A stretch of DNA of 12,473 nucleotides from Frankiales bacterium. GTDB taxonomy: Bacteria > Actinomycetota > Actinomycetes > Mycobacteriales > SCTD01. Made by a program: the position numbers and the translations under genes. Location of the stretch: NCBI GenBank assembly GCA_004299215.1, contig SCTD01000036.1, forward strand, positions 1 through 12,473, read 5' to 3'. Below are positions 1-8,893 of the stretch, piece after piece. Each line of letters opens with the position of its first letter. The first letter of the stretch is position 1. The notes beneath the pieces were generated by a model that was not told the origin of the DNA, ran no database searches, and was given only the letters and a program-made list of their open reading frames with translations.

Positions 1-301
1 GCAGGAACTTGATGGCGCCGCTCAGCCGCGCCCACGTCGACTCGCGGAACTCGGTGCGGGCGCCCTTCTCCGCCGCTTCGCGGGCCAGCTGCTCGAAGTC
101 GCCGTCGCCCCAGTCGCGCCGCGCGAAGCCGAGCAGCGCGAAACCCGGTGGCAGCAGGCCGCGGTTGGCGAGGTCGTAGACGGCCGGGATGAGCTTCTTG
201 CGGGCGAGGTCGCCCGTCACCCCGAAGACCACCAGCGCGCACGGGTCCGGGACCCGCGGCAGCCGCCGGTCGCCCGGCGACCGGAGCGGGTTGCTGCTCA
301 C
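1..301 (-). CDS. zwf: Glucose-6-phosphate 1-dehydrogenase, N-terminal part (runs off the window)
   Basis: Zwf oxidises glucose 6-phosphate to 6-phosphogluconolactone with NADP+ in the cytoplasm, the entry step of the oxidative pentose phosphate pathway. About 100 N-terminal codons are present; the rest lies beyond base 1. The dinucleotide-binding fingerprint is clear at about residues 26-37 (FGVTGDLARKKL), followed by AVYDLANRGLLP and LLGFARRDW, all typical of this family. The start chosen is a GTG whose first bases overlap the pgi stop as GTGA (4 nt). No good Shine-Dalgarno is visible, so translation is probably coupled to pgi. It is the fourth gene of the tkt-tal-pgi-zwf operon. In actinobacteria opcA and pgl usually follow, but that is outside this window. 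Identity is secure; the length cannot be judged. Confidence 0.95.
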   Translation of the reverse strand, partial: MSSNPLRSPGDRRLPRVPDPCALVVFGVTGDLARKKLIPAVYDLANRGLLPPGFALLGFARRDWGDGDFEQLAREAAEKGARTEFRESTWARLSGAIKFL

Positions 302-1896
302 CGGCCGCCGGCAGCGGCGAGCAGGGTGGCCAGCCCTTCGGCGCGGTCGGTCAGGTGCAGCAGCAGGACCGGCCGGTCGCGCGACGCGAGCGCCGTCAGG
401 TCACCCGCCGCCTGCGCGGCCTGCAACGACCCGAACGTGAAGTCCCGCCCGGGGACCTCGAGGTCCTCCGTGACGGCACCCGTGATCTGCAGGAACACGC
501 CGGTCTGCGGGCCGCCCTTGTGCAGCTGGCCGGTGGAGTGGAGGAACCGGGGTGCCCAGCCGAAGGTCACCGGGTGTGCCAGCCGCGCGGCCAGCAGCTC
601 GCGCAGCCGAGCCGCCCCCGCATCGGCGAACCGGTCGAGGTAGGCCATCACCGCCAGGTAGCCGCGCTCCGGGACGGCCGCCAGCAGCGCGTCGAGCGCG
701 CCGGTCAGGTCCTTCACGTCGTCGAGCAGTCCTGCCGTGGCGTGCACCTCGACGCCGCCCTCCACCAGGAGCGGCTCGCGCGTCTCGGCGCGGCTGCCCG
801 CGAGCACCTCCGCCGTCCGGTCCTTGCTCTCCTGGACGTTCGGCTGGTCGAAGGGGTTGATGCGCAGCGCCCAGCCCGCCACCGCGGTGGCGTACTCCCA
901 GCCGAGGAACTGCGCGCCCAGCGGACCGGTGACGGCGGTCCCGATCGCGGGGGGCTCGGTCGGGGCGGCGCCGACGACCACGAGCTGGCTGTCGGCAGCC
1001 GGCTCCGTGCCGGGCGCGGAGAGGGACTCCACGACGATCGGCAGCACGCCCTTGCCCTGCTTGCCGGTGGACTCCGCGACCAGCTGCTCGGCCCAGTCGC
1101 CGAAGCCGACCAGGCCGTCGCCGGTGACGACGACGAGCTTGTCGCGGCCGGCCACGGCGCCGCCGCCCAGCACAGCACCCAGTGCGAGCGCCGGGGAGTC
1201 GTCCTGCGACAGCGTCGGCAGCAGGGCCTCGGCCTCGTCGAGCAGGGCGCCGACGTCGGCGCCGGCCAGCCCTGCCGGCACCAGGCCGAAGGCGGTCAGG
1301 GCGCTGTAGCGACCACCGACGTCCGGGTCGGCGAGGAAGACGGCCCGGCAGCCCTCCTGCTCGGCCGACTCCGCGAACGGCGACCCGGGGTCGGTCACGA
1401 CGACCAGGCGACGAGCCGGGTCGATCCCCGCCGCGTCGAACGCGGCCCGGGCGGCGCGCCGGTGGCTGTCGGTCTCGATGGTCCCACCGGACTTCGACGA
1501 CACGACGACGACGGTGCGCTCGAGGTCGACCAGGGCGGCGCGCACCTGCCCGGGGTCCGTGGTGTCCACCACGACCAGCGGCACGCCGGCGGTCGCGCAC
1601 ACGACCTCGGGCGCCAGCGACGACCCGCCCATGCCGCAGAGCACGACGCGGTCGACGCCCTCCGCGCGCAGCTCGTCGCGGAGCGCGGCGATCCGGGGGA
1701 CGAGCTCGCGGCCGGGATCGAGCACGTCGAGCCAGCCGAGGCGGACGCTCGCCTCGGCGGACGCCTCCGGGCCCCAGAGGGTGGCGTCCTTGCCGGCCAG
1801 CGCAGCTGCCAGCCCCTGCTCGCGCGCCGACGCCAGCGTCGCGTTCCGGACCTCGATCAGCGCTCCGCCGCTGGTCTGGACGTCCAGTCCGCTCAC
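298..1896 (-). CDS. pgi: Glucose-6-phosphate isomerase
   Basis: Pgi interconverts fructose 6-phosphate and glucose 6-phosphate in the cytoplasm. The 532-residue product has a sugar-isomerase (SIS) fold: GMGGSSLAP at about 88-96, the sugar-phosphate loop SSKSGGTIET at 133-142, GGRYSALTAFGL near 190-205, and HSTGQLHKGGPQTG starting at His453. This last motif looks like the isomerase half of the natural transaldolase/Pgi fusion proteins rather than E. coli-type Pgi. The start is a GTG that overlaps the tal stop as GTGA; a weak GAAGG lies upstream. The open frame continues far upstream through tal and tkt, but that extension is a codon-bias artefact. At the 3' end it overlaps zwf by 4 nt. Its position between tal and zwf suggests it recycles fructose 6-phosphate into the oxidative branch (inference). 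Confidence 0.93.
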   Translation of the reverse strand: MSGLDVQTSGGALIEVRNATLASAREQGLAAALAGKDATLWGPEASAEASVRLGWLDVLDPGRELVPRIAALRDELRAEGVDRVVLCGMGGSSLAPEVVCATAGVPLVVVDTTDPGQVRAALVDLERTVVVVSSKSGGTIETDSHRRAARAAFDAAGIDPARRLVVVTDPGSPFAESAEQEGCRAVFLADPDVGGRYSALTAFGLVPAGLAGADVGALLDEAEALLPTLSQDDSPALALGAVLGGGAVAGRDKLVVVTGDGLVGFGDWAEQLVAESTGKQGKGVLPIVVESLSAPGTEPAADSQLVVVGAAPTEPPAIGTAVTGPLGAQFLGWEYATAVAGWALRINPFDQPNVQESKDRTAEVLAGSRAETREPLLVEGGVEVHATAGLLDDVKDLTGALDALLAAVPERGYLAVMAYLDRFADAGAARLRELLAARLAHPVTFGWAPRFLHSTGQLHKGGPQTGVFLQITGAVTEDLEVPGRDFTFGSLQAAQAAGDLTALASRDRPVLLLHLTDRAEGLATLLAAAGGR

Positions 1897-2987
1897 GCGA
1901 CCGCGGCCTTCGCGAGCTGCTCGGTGACGGAGGCGACGAGCTCGTCCCACGACGCCTCGAACTTCGAGACGCCCTCGACCTCGAGCTGCTCGACGACCTC
2001 GTCGTAGTCGATGCCCGCCGCCTTCAGGGCGTCGAGCACCTGCTGCGCCTCGGCGTAGGCCCCGGTCACGGTGTCGCCCCGCACGACGCCGTGGTCGGCC
2101 ACGGCCTCCAGCGTCTTCTCCGGCATGGTGTTCACGGTCCCGGGCGCGACGAGCTCGACGACGTACTGCGTGTCGTCGTAGGCCGGGTCCTTGACGCCGG
2201 TGGACGCCCACAGCGGGCGCTGGGGTCGCGCGCCGGCGGCCTCGAGCGCCTTCCACCGGTCGGAGGTGAACACGGCTTCGTAGTGCTGGTAGGCCAGCCG
2301 CGCGTTGGCGATGCCGGCCTGGCCCCGCAGCTCGTGCCCCTCGCCGAGCAGCCCGTCGATGGCGCTGTCGACGCGGGAGACGAAGAAGGACGCGACCGAC
2401 CCGAGGCGCGACAGGTCGTGACCGTTGGCCTTCGCCTGCTCCATGCCGTCCAGGTAGGCGTCCATGACGGCGTCGTAGCGCGCGAGCGAGAAGATGAGCG
2501 TGACGTTGACGCTGATGCCCTGCGCCAGCACCCGGGTGATGGCGGGCAGGCCGGCGAGCGTCGCCGGGATCTTGATGAACAGGTTCGGCCGGTCGACCAG
2601 CCACCACAGCGCCTTGGCCTCCGCCACGGTGCGCTCGGGGTCGTGGGCGACCCGCGGGTCGACCTCGATGGAGACGCGGCCGTCGACGCCGTCGGTGCGG
2701 TCGTGGACCTCGCGCAGCACGTCGCAGGCCCAGCGCACGTCGTAGGTGGTCAGCATGCGGACGGCCTCGGCGACGTCGGTGCCGCGCAGGGCCAGGTCCG
2801 CCACCTGGTCGTCGTAGGCGGCGCCGTCGGACAGCGCCGCCTGGAAGATGGACGGGTTGGTCGTGACGCCGACGACGGAGCGGTCCCGGACCAGCTCCGC
2901 GAGGTTGCCCGAGCGCAGCCGCTCCCGGGACAGGTCGTCGAGCCAGACGGCGACGCCCGCGGCGGACAGGTCGGCGAGGGCACTCAT
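1893..2987 (-). CDS. tal: Transaldolase
   Basis: Tal transfers a dihydroxyacetone unit from sedoheptulose 7-phosphate to glyceraldehyde 3-phosphate, giving erythrose 4-phosphate and fructose 6-phosphate. The 364-residue length fits the actinobacterial/cyanobacterial type. Visible motifs are WLDDLSRERL near the N-terminus, GVTTNPSIF at about 40-48 (transaldolase signature 1), and NLFIKIPAT with the Schiff-base lysine at Lys139. Later come a region with SVNVTLIFSLARY and the segment ASTGVKDPAYDDTQYV. The ATG start has a good AGGAG Shine-Dalgarno 6 nt upstream (2994-2998), within the 15-nt gap after tkt. The 3' end overlaps pgi by 4 nt (GTGA). It is the second gene of the operon, and no missing residues were noticed. 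Confidence 0.97.
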   Translation of the reverse strand: MSALADLSAAGVAVWLDDLSRERLRSGNLAELVRDRSVVGVTTNPSIFQAALSDGAAYDDQVADLALRGTDVAEAVRMLTTYDVRWACDVLREVHDRTDGVDGRVSIEVDPRVAHDPERTVAEAKALWWLVDRPNLFIKIPATLAGLPAITRVLAQGISVNVTLIFSLARYDAVMDAYLDGMEQAKANGHDLSRLGSVASFFVSRVDSAIDGLLGEGHELRGQAGIANARLAYQHYEAVFTSDRWKALEAAGARPQRPLWASTGVKDPAYDDTQYVVELVAPGTVNTMPEKTLEAVADHGVVRGDTVTGAYAEAQQVLDALKAAGIDYDEVVEQLEVEGVSKFEASWDELVASVTEQLAKAAVA

Positions 2988-3002
2988 GGGTCGCTCCTAG
3001 GG

Positions 3003-5096
<2,094 letters not shown>

Positions 5097-5143
5097 GCGG
5101 CTGCGGTCGCCTTCGTCCTGGGTGCTGTCGCCGGTCGGGAGTC

Positions 5144-5155
5144 GTCGCTAGCGAC
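5144..5155. promoter_or_regulatory. 12-bp perfect palindrome over the tkt -10 / transcription start; possible operator
   Basis: GTCGCTAGCGAC is a perfect palindrome. It overlaps the downstream edge of the predicted tkt -10 element and covers the predicted start site, a typical place for a repressor to act. The binding protein is unknown, and a chance palindrome in GC-rich DNA is possible. Confidence 0.3.
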
Positions 5156-5159
5156 CCTA
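5154..5159 (-). promoter_or_regulatory. Predicted -10 element of the tkt-tal-pgi-zwf operon
   Basis: On the minus strand TAGGGT matches the actinobacterial TANNNT -10 consensus. The predicted transcription start, about 7 nt on, is near 5147, giving a leader of about 50 nt before the tkt ATG. No convincing -35 is visible. It shares the 111-bp divergent spacer with the ctaB promoter. Confidence 0.5.
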
Positions 5160-5195
5160 GTGCCCGCCCGGCAGGTCGCCGTCGCCGCTCGTCAG

Positions 5196-5201
5196 TAGAC
5201 T
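5196..5201 (+). promoter_or_regulatory. Predicted -10 element of ctaB (leaderless)
   Basis: TAGACT matches TANNNT and lies exactly 6 nt before the ctaB GTG. A transcript starting 7 nt downstream of the hexamer would begin at the start codon itself. No Shine-Dalgarno precedes the GTG, which supports leaderless translation. No strong -35 is seen. Confidence 0.6.
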
Positions 5202-5207
5202 CGCCCC

Positions 5208-6143
5208 GTGACGACGCTCGCGGACCCGACCGCCCGGACGGCGGGTCCGGCGACCGGCCGGGCGGCGTCGGTGCGGGCCACCGTCGGCGCCTACGTCGCG
5301 CTCACCAAGCCCCGGATCATCGAGCTGCTGCTCGTCACCACCGTCCCGGCCATGGTGCTCGCCGAGCAGGGCATGCCGTCGCTCGGACTCGTCGCCGCGA
5401 CGCTCGTCGGCGGATCGCTCGCGGCGGGCAGCGCGAACGCCCTGAACTGCTACTACGACCGCGACATCGACGTGGTCATGCACCGCACGTCGCGCCGGCC
5501 GCTCGCGCAGCGCACGGTCGAGCCGTTCAACGCGCTGGTCTTCGGCCTGGTGCTCGGCGTGCTGTCCTTCGTCGGGCTGTGGGTGACCACCAACGCGCTG
5601 TCCGCGGTGCTCGCGGTCGCCGCCATCGCCTTCTACGTCCTCGTCTACACGATGCTGCTCAAGCGGCGCACCTCGCAGAACATCGTGTGGGGCGGCGCCG
5701 CCGGCTGCATGCCCGTGCTGATCGGCTGGTCCGCCGTGACCGGCACCGTCGGGTGGCCCGCGGTCGCGCTCTTCCTGGTCATCTTCTTCTGGACGCCGCC
5801 GCACTTCTGGGCGCTCGCCATGCGCTTCCGCGACGACTACGCCGCAGCCTCCGTCCCGATGCTGCCGGTCGTCGCCACGCCGGCGCTGGTGGCGTCGCGG
5901 ATCGTGGCCTACTCCTGGGCCATGGTCGTCACGTCGCTGCTCATCGTCGCCCCGCTCGGCCCGGCCGGAGCGGTCTACGCCGTCTCGGCGGTGCTGCTCG
6001 GCGGGGCGTTCCTGCGCGAGGCGCACCTGCTGCAGCGCCGGGTCCGCGCCGGCGCCGACGCCGCGCCGATGCGGCTGTTCCACTGGTCCATCACCTATCT
6101 CGCGCTGCTCTTCCTCGCCGTCGCCGTCGACGCCCTGCTCTGA
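5208..6143 (+). CDS. ctaB: Protoheme IX farnesyltransferase (heme O synthase)
   Basis: CtaB adds a farnesyl chain to heme b to make heme O, the first step toward heme A for the aa3 cytochrome oxidase. It is a membrane prenyltransferase of the UbiA family. The 311-residue product starts with a soluble tail of about 28 residues, then TKPRIIELLL (Thr33 on). The prenyl-diphosphate motif NxxxDxxxD is present as Asn80-Asp84-Asp88 (NCYYDRDID). A second polar loop, KRRTSQNIVWGGAAG, and FFWTPPHFWALAM are also family hallmarks. Most of the rest is hydrophobic, consistent with about nine membrane helices. The GTG start lies 6 nt after a -10 hexamer with no Shine-Dalgarno, so the mRNA is probably leaderless. 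The ATP-grasp gene follows after 1 nt, probably in the same transcript. Confidence 0.97.
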   Translation: MTTLADPTARTAGPATGRAASVRATVGAYVALTKPRIIELLLVTTVPAMVLAEQGMPSLGLVAATLVGGSLAAGSANALNCYYDRDIDVVMHRTSRRPLAQRTVEPFNALVFGLVLGVLSFVGLWVTTNALSAVLAVAAIAFYVLVYTMLLKRRTSQNIVWGGAAGCMPVLIGWSAVTGTVGWPAVALFLVIFFWTPPHFWALAMRFRDDYAAASVPMLPVVATPALVASRIVAYSWAMVVTSLLIVAPLGPAGAVYAVSAVLLGGAFLREAHLLQRRVRAGADAAPMRLFHWSITYLALLFLAVAVDALL

Positions 6144-6144
6144 G

Positions 6145-6987
6145 GTGGGCGCCCGCCCCCGGGTGGCCCTGGCGACGTTCACCGGGTTCCCCCAGCTGTG
6201 GGACGACGACCGGCTCCTGCTCGGCCCGCTCGACGCCCTGGGGATCGACGCGGAGCCCGCGGTGTGGGACGACCCGGCCCTCGACTGGGCGTCGTACGAC
6301 CTCGTGGTCGTGCGCTCGACCTGGGACTACACCTGGCGCCGGGAGGCCTTCCTGGACTGGGCCGCATCGGTCCCGGCGCTGCTGAACCCGGTCGAGGTGC
6401 TGGCCTGGAACACCGACAAGCGCTACCTGGCGGAGCTGGCCGCCGCCGGGGTGCCGGTCGTGCCCACGACGTTCGTCGCTCCCGACGAGGAGTACGACCC
6501 ACCTGCCTACGAGCACGTCGTCAAGCCGACGGTCTCCGCGGGGTCACGGGACACCGCGCGCTTCGCCGCGGGGGAGGACTCGCGCGACCACGCGGAGCGG
6601 CTGCTGGCGGCCGGCCGCAGCGTGATCGTGCAGCCCTACCAGGCCGCGGTGGACGAGGCCGGTGAGACGGCCGTGATCTCCTTCGCGGGCGTGCACAGCC
6701 ACGCCGCCCGCAAGGGAGCGGTGCTGGTGCCGGGCCTGGCCAGCCCGCACGACGTGCCGATCACCGGGGCGACCGCCACGCCGGAGCAGCTCGAGGTGGC
6801 ACGAGCCGCCCTGACCGTCGTGCCCTGGGACGACCCGCTGCTCTACGCCCGCGTCGACGTGGTGCCGGGTACGGACGGCGAGCCGGTGGTGATGGAGCTC
6901 GAGGTGACCGAGCCCTCACTGTTCCTCGCGACCTCCCCCGGTGCGCCGGAGCGGCTGGCGAAGGCGGTCCGGACCCACCTCAGCTGA
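6145..6987 (+). CDS. ATP-grasp domain protein of unknown substrate
   Basis: The 280-residue product looks like a soluble ATP-grasp ligase of the glutathione synthetase/RimK kind (COG0189-like). An N-terminal substrate domain includes WDYTWRREAFLDW near 53-65. Then come NTDKRYL with Lys92 and the nucleotide-binding HVVKPTVSAGSR with Lys127. VQPYQ follows at about 155-160, and the C-terminal metal-binding stretch is MELEVTEPSLF (Glu251, Glu253, Glu256). The usual E-x-N metal pair is not obvious; TEP stands where the Asn is often found. Such enzymes join a carboxylate to an amine or hydroxyl through an acyl phosphate, but the substrate cannot be read here. The start is GTG one base after the ctaB stop; a second GTG at 6163 is also possible. 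Its TGA is immediately followed by the ctaA stop on the other strand. Sitting between the two heme A genes may hint at a related role, which is inference only. Confidence 0.85.
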   Translation: MGARPRVALATFTGFPQLWDDDRLLLGPLDALGIDAEPAVWDDPALDWASYDLVVVRSTWDYTWRREAFLDWAASVPALLNPVEVLAWNTDKRYLAELAAAGVPVVPTTFVAPDEEYDPPAYEHVVKPTVSAGSRDTARFAAGEDSRDHAERLLAAGRSVIVQPYQAAVDEAGETAVISFAGVHSHAARKGAVLVPGLASPHDVPITGATATPEQLEVARAALTVVPWDDPLLYARVDVVPGTDGEPVVMELEVTEPSLFLATSPGAPERLAKAVRTHLS

Positions 6988-7923
6988 TCAGCGCCGTGGT
7001 TGCGCGCTTCCTGCCGCGGCCAGAGGTGCGGGATCCTGGCGTTGATCGACCGGTGTGGCCAGCGGTCCCCGGTCGCGCAGCGCCAGGACGGCCTGCACGG
7101 CGGTGACGGTCACCGCGCAGGCGCCGACCAGGTGCAGCGCCACGAGGACGACGGGCAGCCCGGTGAGGTACTGCACGAAGCCGATGAGCCCCTGCGCGAG
7201 CTCGACCACGAGCAGCACGCCCATCGGCCGGGACGGCCCCCCGGTGGCACGGAGGGCGACCCAGAAGGCCAGCGTGACCCCGACCAGCAGGAAGACCAGG
7301 TCGGCGTGCAGCTGGCTGACCGTCTCGGGGTCGAGGCCGGTGCGGCCGGCCTCGACGTCACCCGAGTGGGGACCGCTGCCGGTGACGACCGTGCCGAGCA
7401 CGAGGGTGGCGGCGACCAGGACCAGCAGCCCGGTGCCGAGCTGCCGGAGCGCCGGCGGGACGAGCGGGCGCGCCTCGAGGTCGCCTTCGCGCGCGCGCTG
7501 GTGCAGCACCACCGCCAGCCCGATCAGCACGCTGCTGACCAGGAAGTGCCCCATGACGGTCCACGGGTTCAGCCCGGTGAGCACCGTGATCCCGCCCAGG
7601 ACCGCCTGCACCGGGATGCCGAGCAGCACGAGCCCGGCCAGCAGCCGCATGCCCGGCCGGGCCGGTCGCTGTCGCCACACCGCCACGAAGGTCGCCAGCA
7701 CCACGGCGAGCAGCACGAAGGTCAGCAGCCGGTTGCCGAACTCGATCAGCCCGTGGACGGCGTACTCCGCCGTCGGGGTGTAGCTGCTCTCCGTGCAGCG
7801 CGGCCAGGTGGGGCAGCCGAGCCCGCTGCTGGTCAGCCGTACCGCCCCACCGGTGACCACGATCGCGCTGTTGGCGACGACGCTGGCCAGCGCGAGCCGC
7901 CGGACGAGGTGCGGGGAGGACAC
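6988..7923 (-). CDS. ctaA: Heme A synthase (COX15/CtaA family)
   Basis: CtaA oxidises the C8 methyl group of heme O to a formyl group, producing heme A for cytochrome c oxidase. The 311-residue membrane protein has the expected duplicated four-helix layout. In the first half are GGAVRLTSSGLGCPTWPRC, with the extracellular cysteine pair Cys37/Cys43, then HGLIEFGNRL (His57, Glu61) and a later VMGHFLV histidine. The second half supplies QLHADLVF and ALHLVGA histidines for heme binding. The C-terminal tail is short, basic and polar. Genes of this type near ABC genes have sometimes been labelled antibiotic transport permease, but the cysteine pair and histidines argue for heme A synthase. The start is a GTG 6 nt behind a TAGGCT -10 element, suggesting a leaderless mRNA. 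It converges on the ATP-grasp gene with no gap. Confidence 0.94.
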   Translation of the reverse strand: MSSPHLVRRLALASVVANSAIVVTGGAVRLTSSGLGCPTWPRCTESSYTPTAEYAVHGLIEFGNRLLTFVLLAVVLATFVAVWRQRPARPGMRLLAGLVLLGIPVQAVLGGITVLTGLNPWTVMGHFLVSSVLIGLAVVLHQRAREGDLEARPLVPPALRQLGTGLLVLVAATLVLGTVVTGSGPHSGDVEAGRTGLDPETVSQLHADLVFLLVGVTLAFWVALRATGGPSRPMGVLLVVELAQGLIGFVQYLTGLPVVLVALHLVGACAVTVTAVQAVLALRDRGPLATPVDQRQDPAPLAAAGSAQPRR

Positions 7924-7929
7924 GGCGTC

Positions 7930-7935
7930 AGCCTA
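7930..7935 (-). promoter_or_regulatory. Predicted -10 element of ctaA (leaderless)
   Basis: The minus strand reads TAGGCT, then 6 nt, then the ctaA GTG. This has the same geometry as the ctaB promoter. There is no Shine-Dalgarno before the GTG, and the upstream DNA is nearly all G and C with no recognisable -35. Confidence 0.55.
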
Positions 7936-7993
7936 GGTCGGGGCGGGCCGCCCGGCCTGCCGTCACTCCCGCCCGCCCCGCCCCCGGATTCCC

Positions 7994-8034
7994 ATGATCA
8001 CGCGGGACACACCGGGCGTGTCCCGCGTGATCAT
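7994..8034. terminator. Perfect 17-bp hairpin after the ABC permease gene; probable U-less terminator or dispersed palindrome
   Basis: Two perfectly complementary 17-nt arms (7994-8010, ATGATCACGCGGGACAC, and 8018-8034) enclose a 7-nt loop. It lies 35 nt after the permease stop codon and upstream of the ctaA promoter, so it probably ends the ABC transcript on the minus strand. No T-run follows on either strand, as is common for actinobacterial hairpins. The hexamer CGGATT occurs on both sides (7985-7990 and 8035-8040), which may be chance or a trace of insertion. Confidence 0.65.
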
Positions 8035-8069
8035 CGGATTCGGTGCGAGGCGGGCCGGTCGGCGGGGCG

Positions 8070-8837
8070 CTACTCCCAGCGGAAGAGCCGGCTGGCGGCG
8101 GCCAGCGACAGCACCGCCCAGACGGCCAGCGCGGCCAGGTCGCGCAGCGGCAGCGCGGCGTCGACGAGGACCTCGCGCAGCCCGTGCGACAGCGCTGCGG
8201 TGGGCAGCAGGGACAGCACCGGCTCGGCCGCCCCGAACCGCGAGACGGGGAAGAGCACCCCGCCCAGGACCAGCAGCACGAACCAGAGCAGGTTCGCGGC
8301 CGCGAGCGTGGTGAGGCCGCTCAGGGTGCCGCCCAGGAGCAGGCCCAGGCCGCTGAACGCCGCCGTCCCGAGGACGACCAGGGCGATGACGGCGAGGACC
8401 GATCCCCGCGGCTCCCAGCCGAGGGCCAGGCCGGTGAGGCAGAGCAGCGTCACCTGCAGCAGCTCGACGGCGAGGACGGCCAGCGTCTTGCCGAGCAGCA
8501 GCACCGAGCGGGGGAGCGGGGTGGCGCCGAGCCGCTTGAGCACGCCGTACTGCCGCTCGAAGCCGACGCCGATCGCCTGGCCGGTGAAGGCGGTCGACAT
8601 CACGGCCAGCGCCAGGACTCCGGGTACGAAGAAGTCGGCCCGGCTGCCCTCGTCCACCGGGATGAACGGCACGGTGACCAGCACGACGAGCAGGCCGAGC
8701 GGGATGACCAGGCTGAGCAGCACCTGCTCGCCGTTGCGGAGCACGAGCTTGAGCTCGGCGGCTGCCTGCGCGGCCAGCATCCGGGACATCGGCGCGGCGC
8801 CCGGTGCAGGGGCGAGCTCGCCCGGGGTCCAGGTCAT
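8070..8837 (-). CDS. ABC-2 type exporter permease
   Basis: This is the membrane part of a two-component ABC exporter; the ATPase gene lies just upstream. The 255-residue protein has about six hydrophobic segments, starting near residues 38-58 (VLLSLVIPLGLLVVLVTVPF). A soluble N-terminal stretch precedes them, and there is a cytoplasmic loop RQYGVLKRLGATPLPRSVLL. This (G)xLKRLxATPL loop is characteristic of ABC-2/DrrB-like permeases and contacts the ATPase. A late GGVLFPVSRF segment also fits the family. The substrate is unknown; relatives export drugs, lipids or peptides. The ATG start has a weak GGGGA 6 nt upstream that is partly buried in a GGGG-A-CCCC dyad. The gene begins 52 nt after the ATPase stop, with a possible mini-ORF bridging the gap. 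Confidence 0.88.
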   Translation of the reverse strand: MTWTPGELAPAPGAAPMSRMLAAQAAAELKLVLRNGEQVLLSLVIPLGLLVVLVTVPFIPVDEGSRADFFVPGVLALAVMSTAFTGQAIGVGFERQYGVLKRLGATPLPRSVLLLGKTLAVLAVELLQVTLLCLTGLALGWEPRGSVLAVIALVVLGTAAFSGLGLLLGGTLSGLTTLAAANLLWFVLLVLGGVLFPVSRFGAAEPVLSLLPTAALSHGLREVLVDAALPLRDLAALAVWAVLSLAAASRLFRWE

Positions 8838-8893
8838 GCGGGGTCCCCGACGCGTCGTGAGCGCAGCGAGCGACGTGGTGGGGTGCGGGTCAT
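8834..8893 (-). CDS. Possible 19-codon mini-ORF bridging ATPase and permease genes
   Basis: An ATG overlaps the ATPase stop as ATGA, and its frame ends in a TGA that overlaps the permease ATG, again as ATGA. The product would be MTRTPPRRSLRSRRVGDPA, very basic and without any known domain. The exact overlap at both ends could let terminating ribosomes pass through the gap and couple permease translation to the ATPase. No independent Shine-Dalgarno is clear, and part of the codons coincide with a short repeat core, so it may be an accident. Confidence 0.25.
   Translation of the reverse strand: MTRTPPRRSLRSRRVGDPA
8859..8871. repeat. Short repeat core shared with the sufB-sufD spacer
   Basis: GAGCGCAGCGAGC differs at one base from GAGCGAAGCGAGC at 12059-12071. 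Here it is flanked by CGTCG and CGACG, which can form a small stem. It sits in the ATPase-permease gap. Cores of this form are, from memory, frequent in intergenic DNA of high-GC actinobacteria. Confidence 0.4.

Noticed and set aside
355..2007. 550-codon plus-strand open frame opposite pgi
   Set aside because: Antisense shadow; composition dominated by Arg, Gly, Ala and Gln, with no conserved motif.
5157..6182. 341-codon minus-strand open frame opposite ctaB
   Set aside because: Antisense shadow; repetitive Arg/Gly/Asp/His composition with no domain.
7941..7953. GC palindrome GGGCGG-G-CCGCCC upstream of the ctaA promoter
   Set aside because: The loop would be one base and the surrounding DNA is almost pure G and C, so such symmetry is expected by chance.
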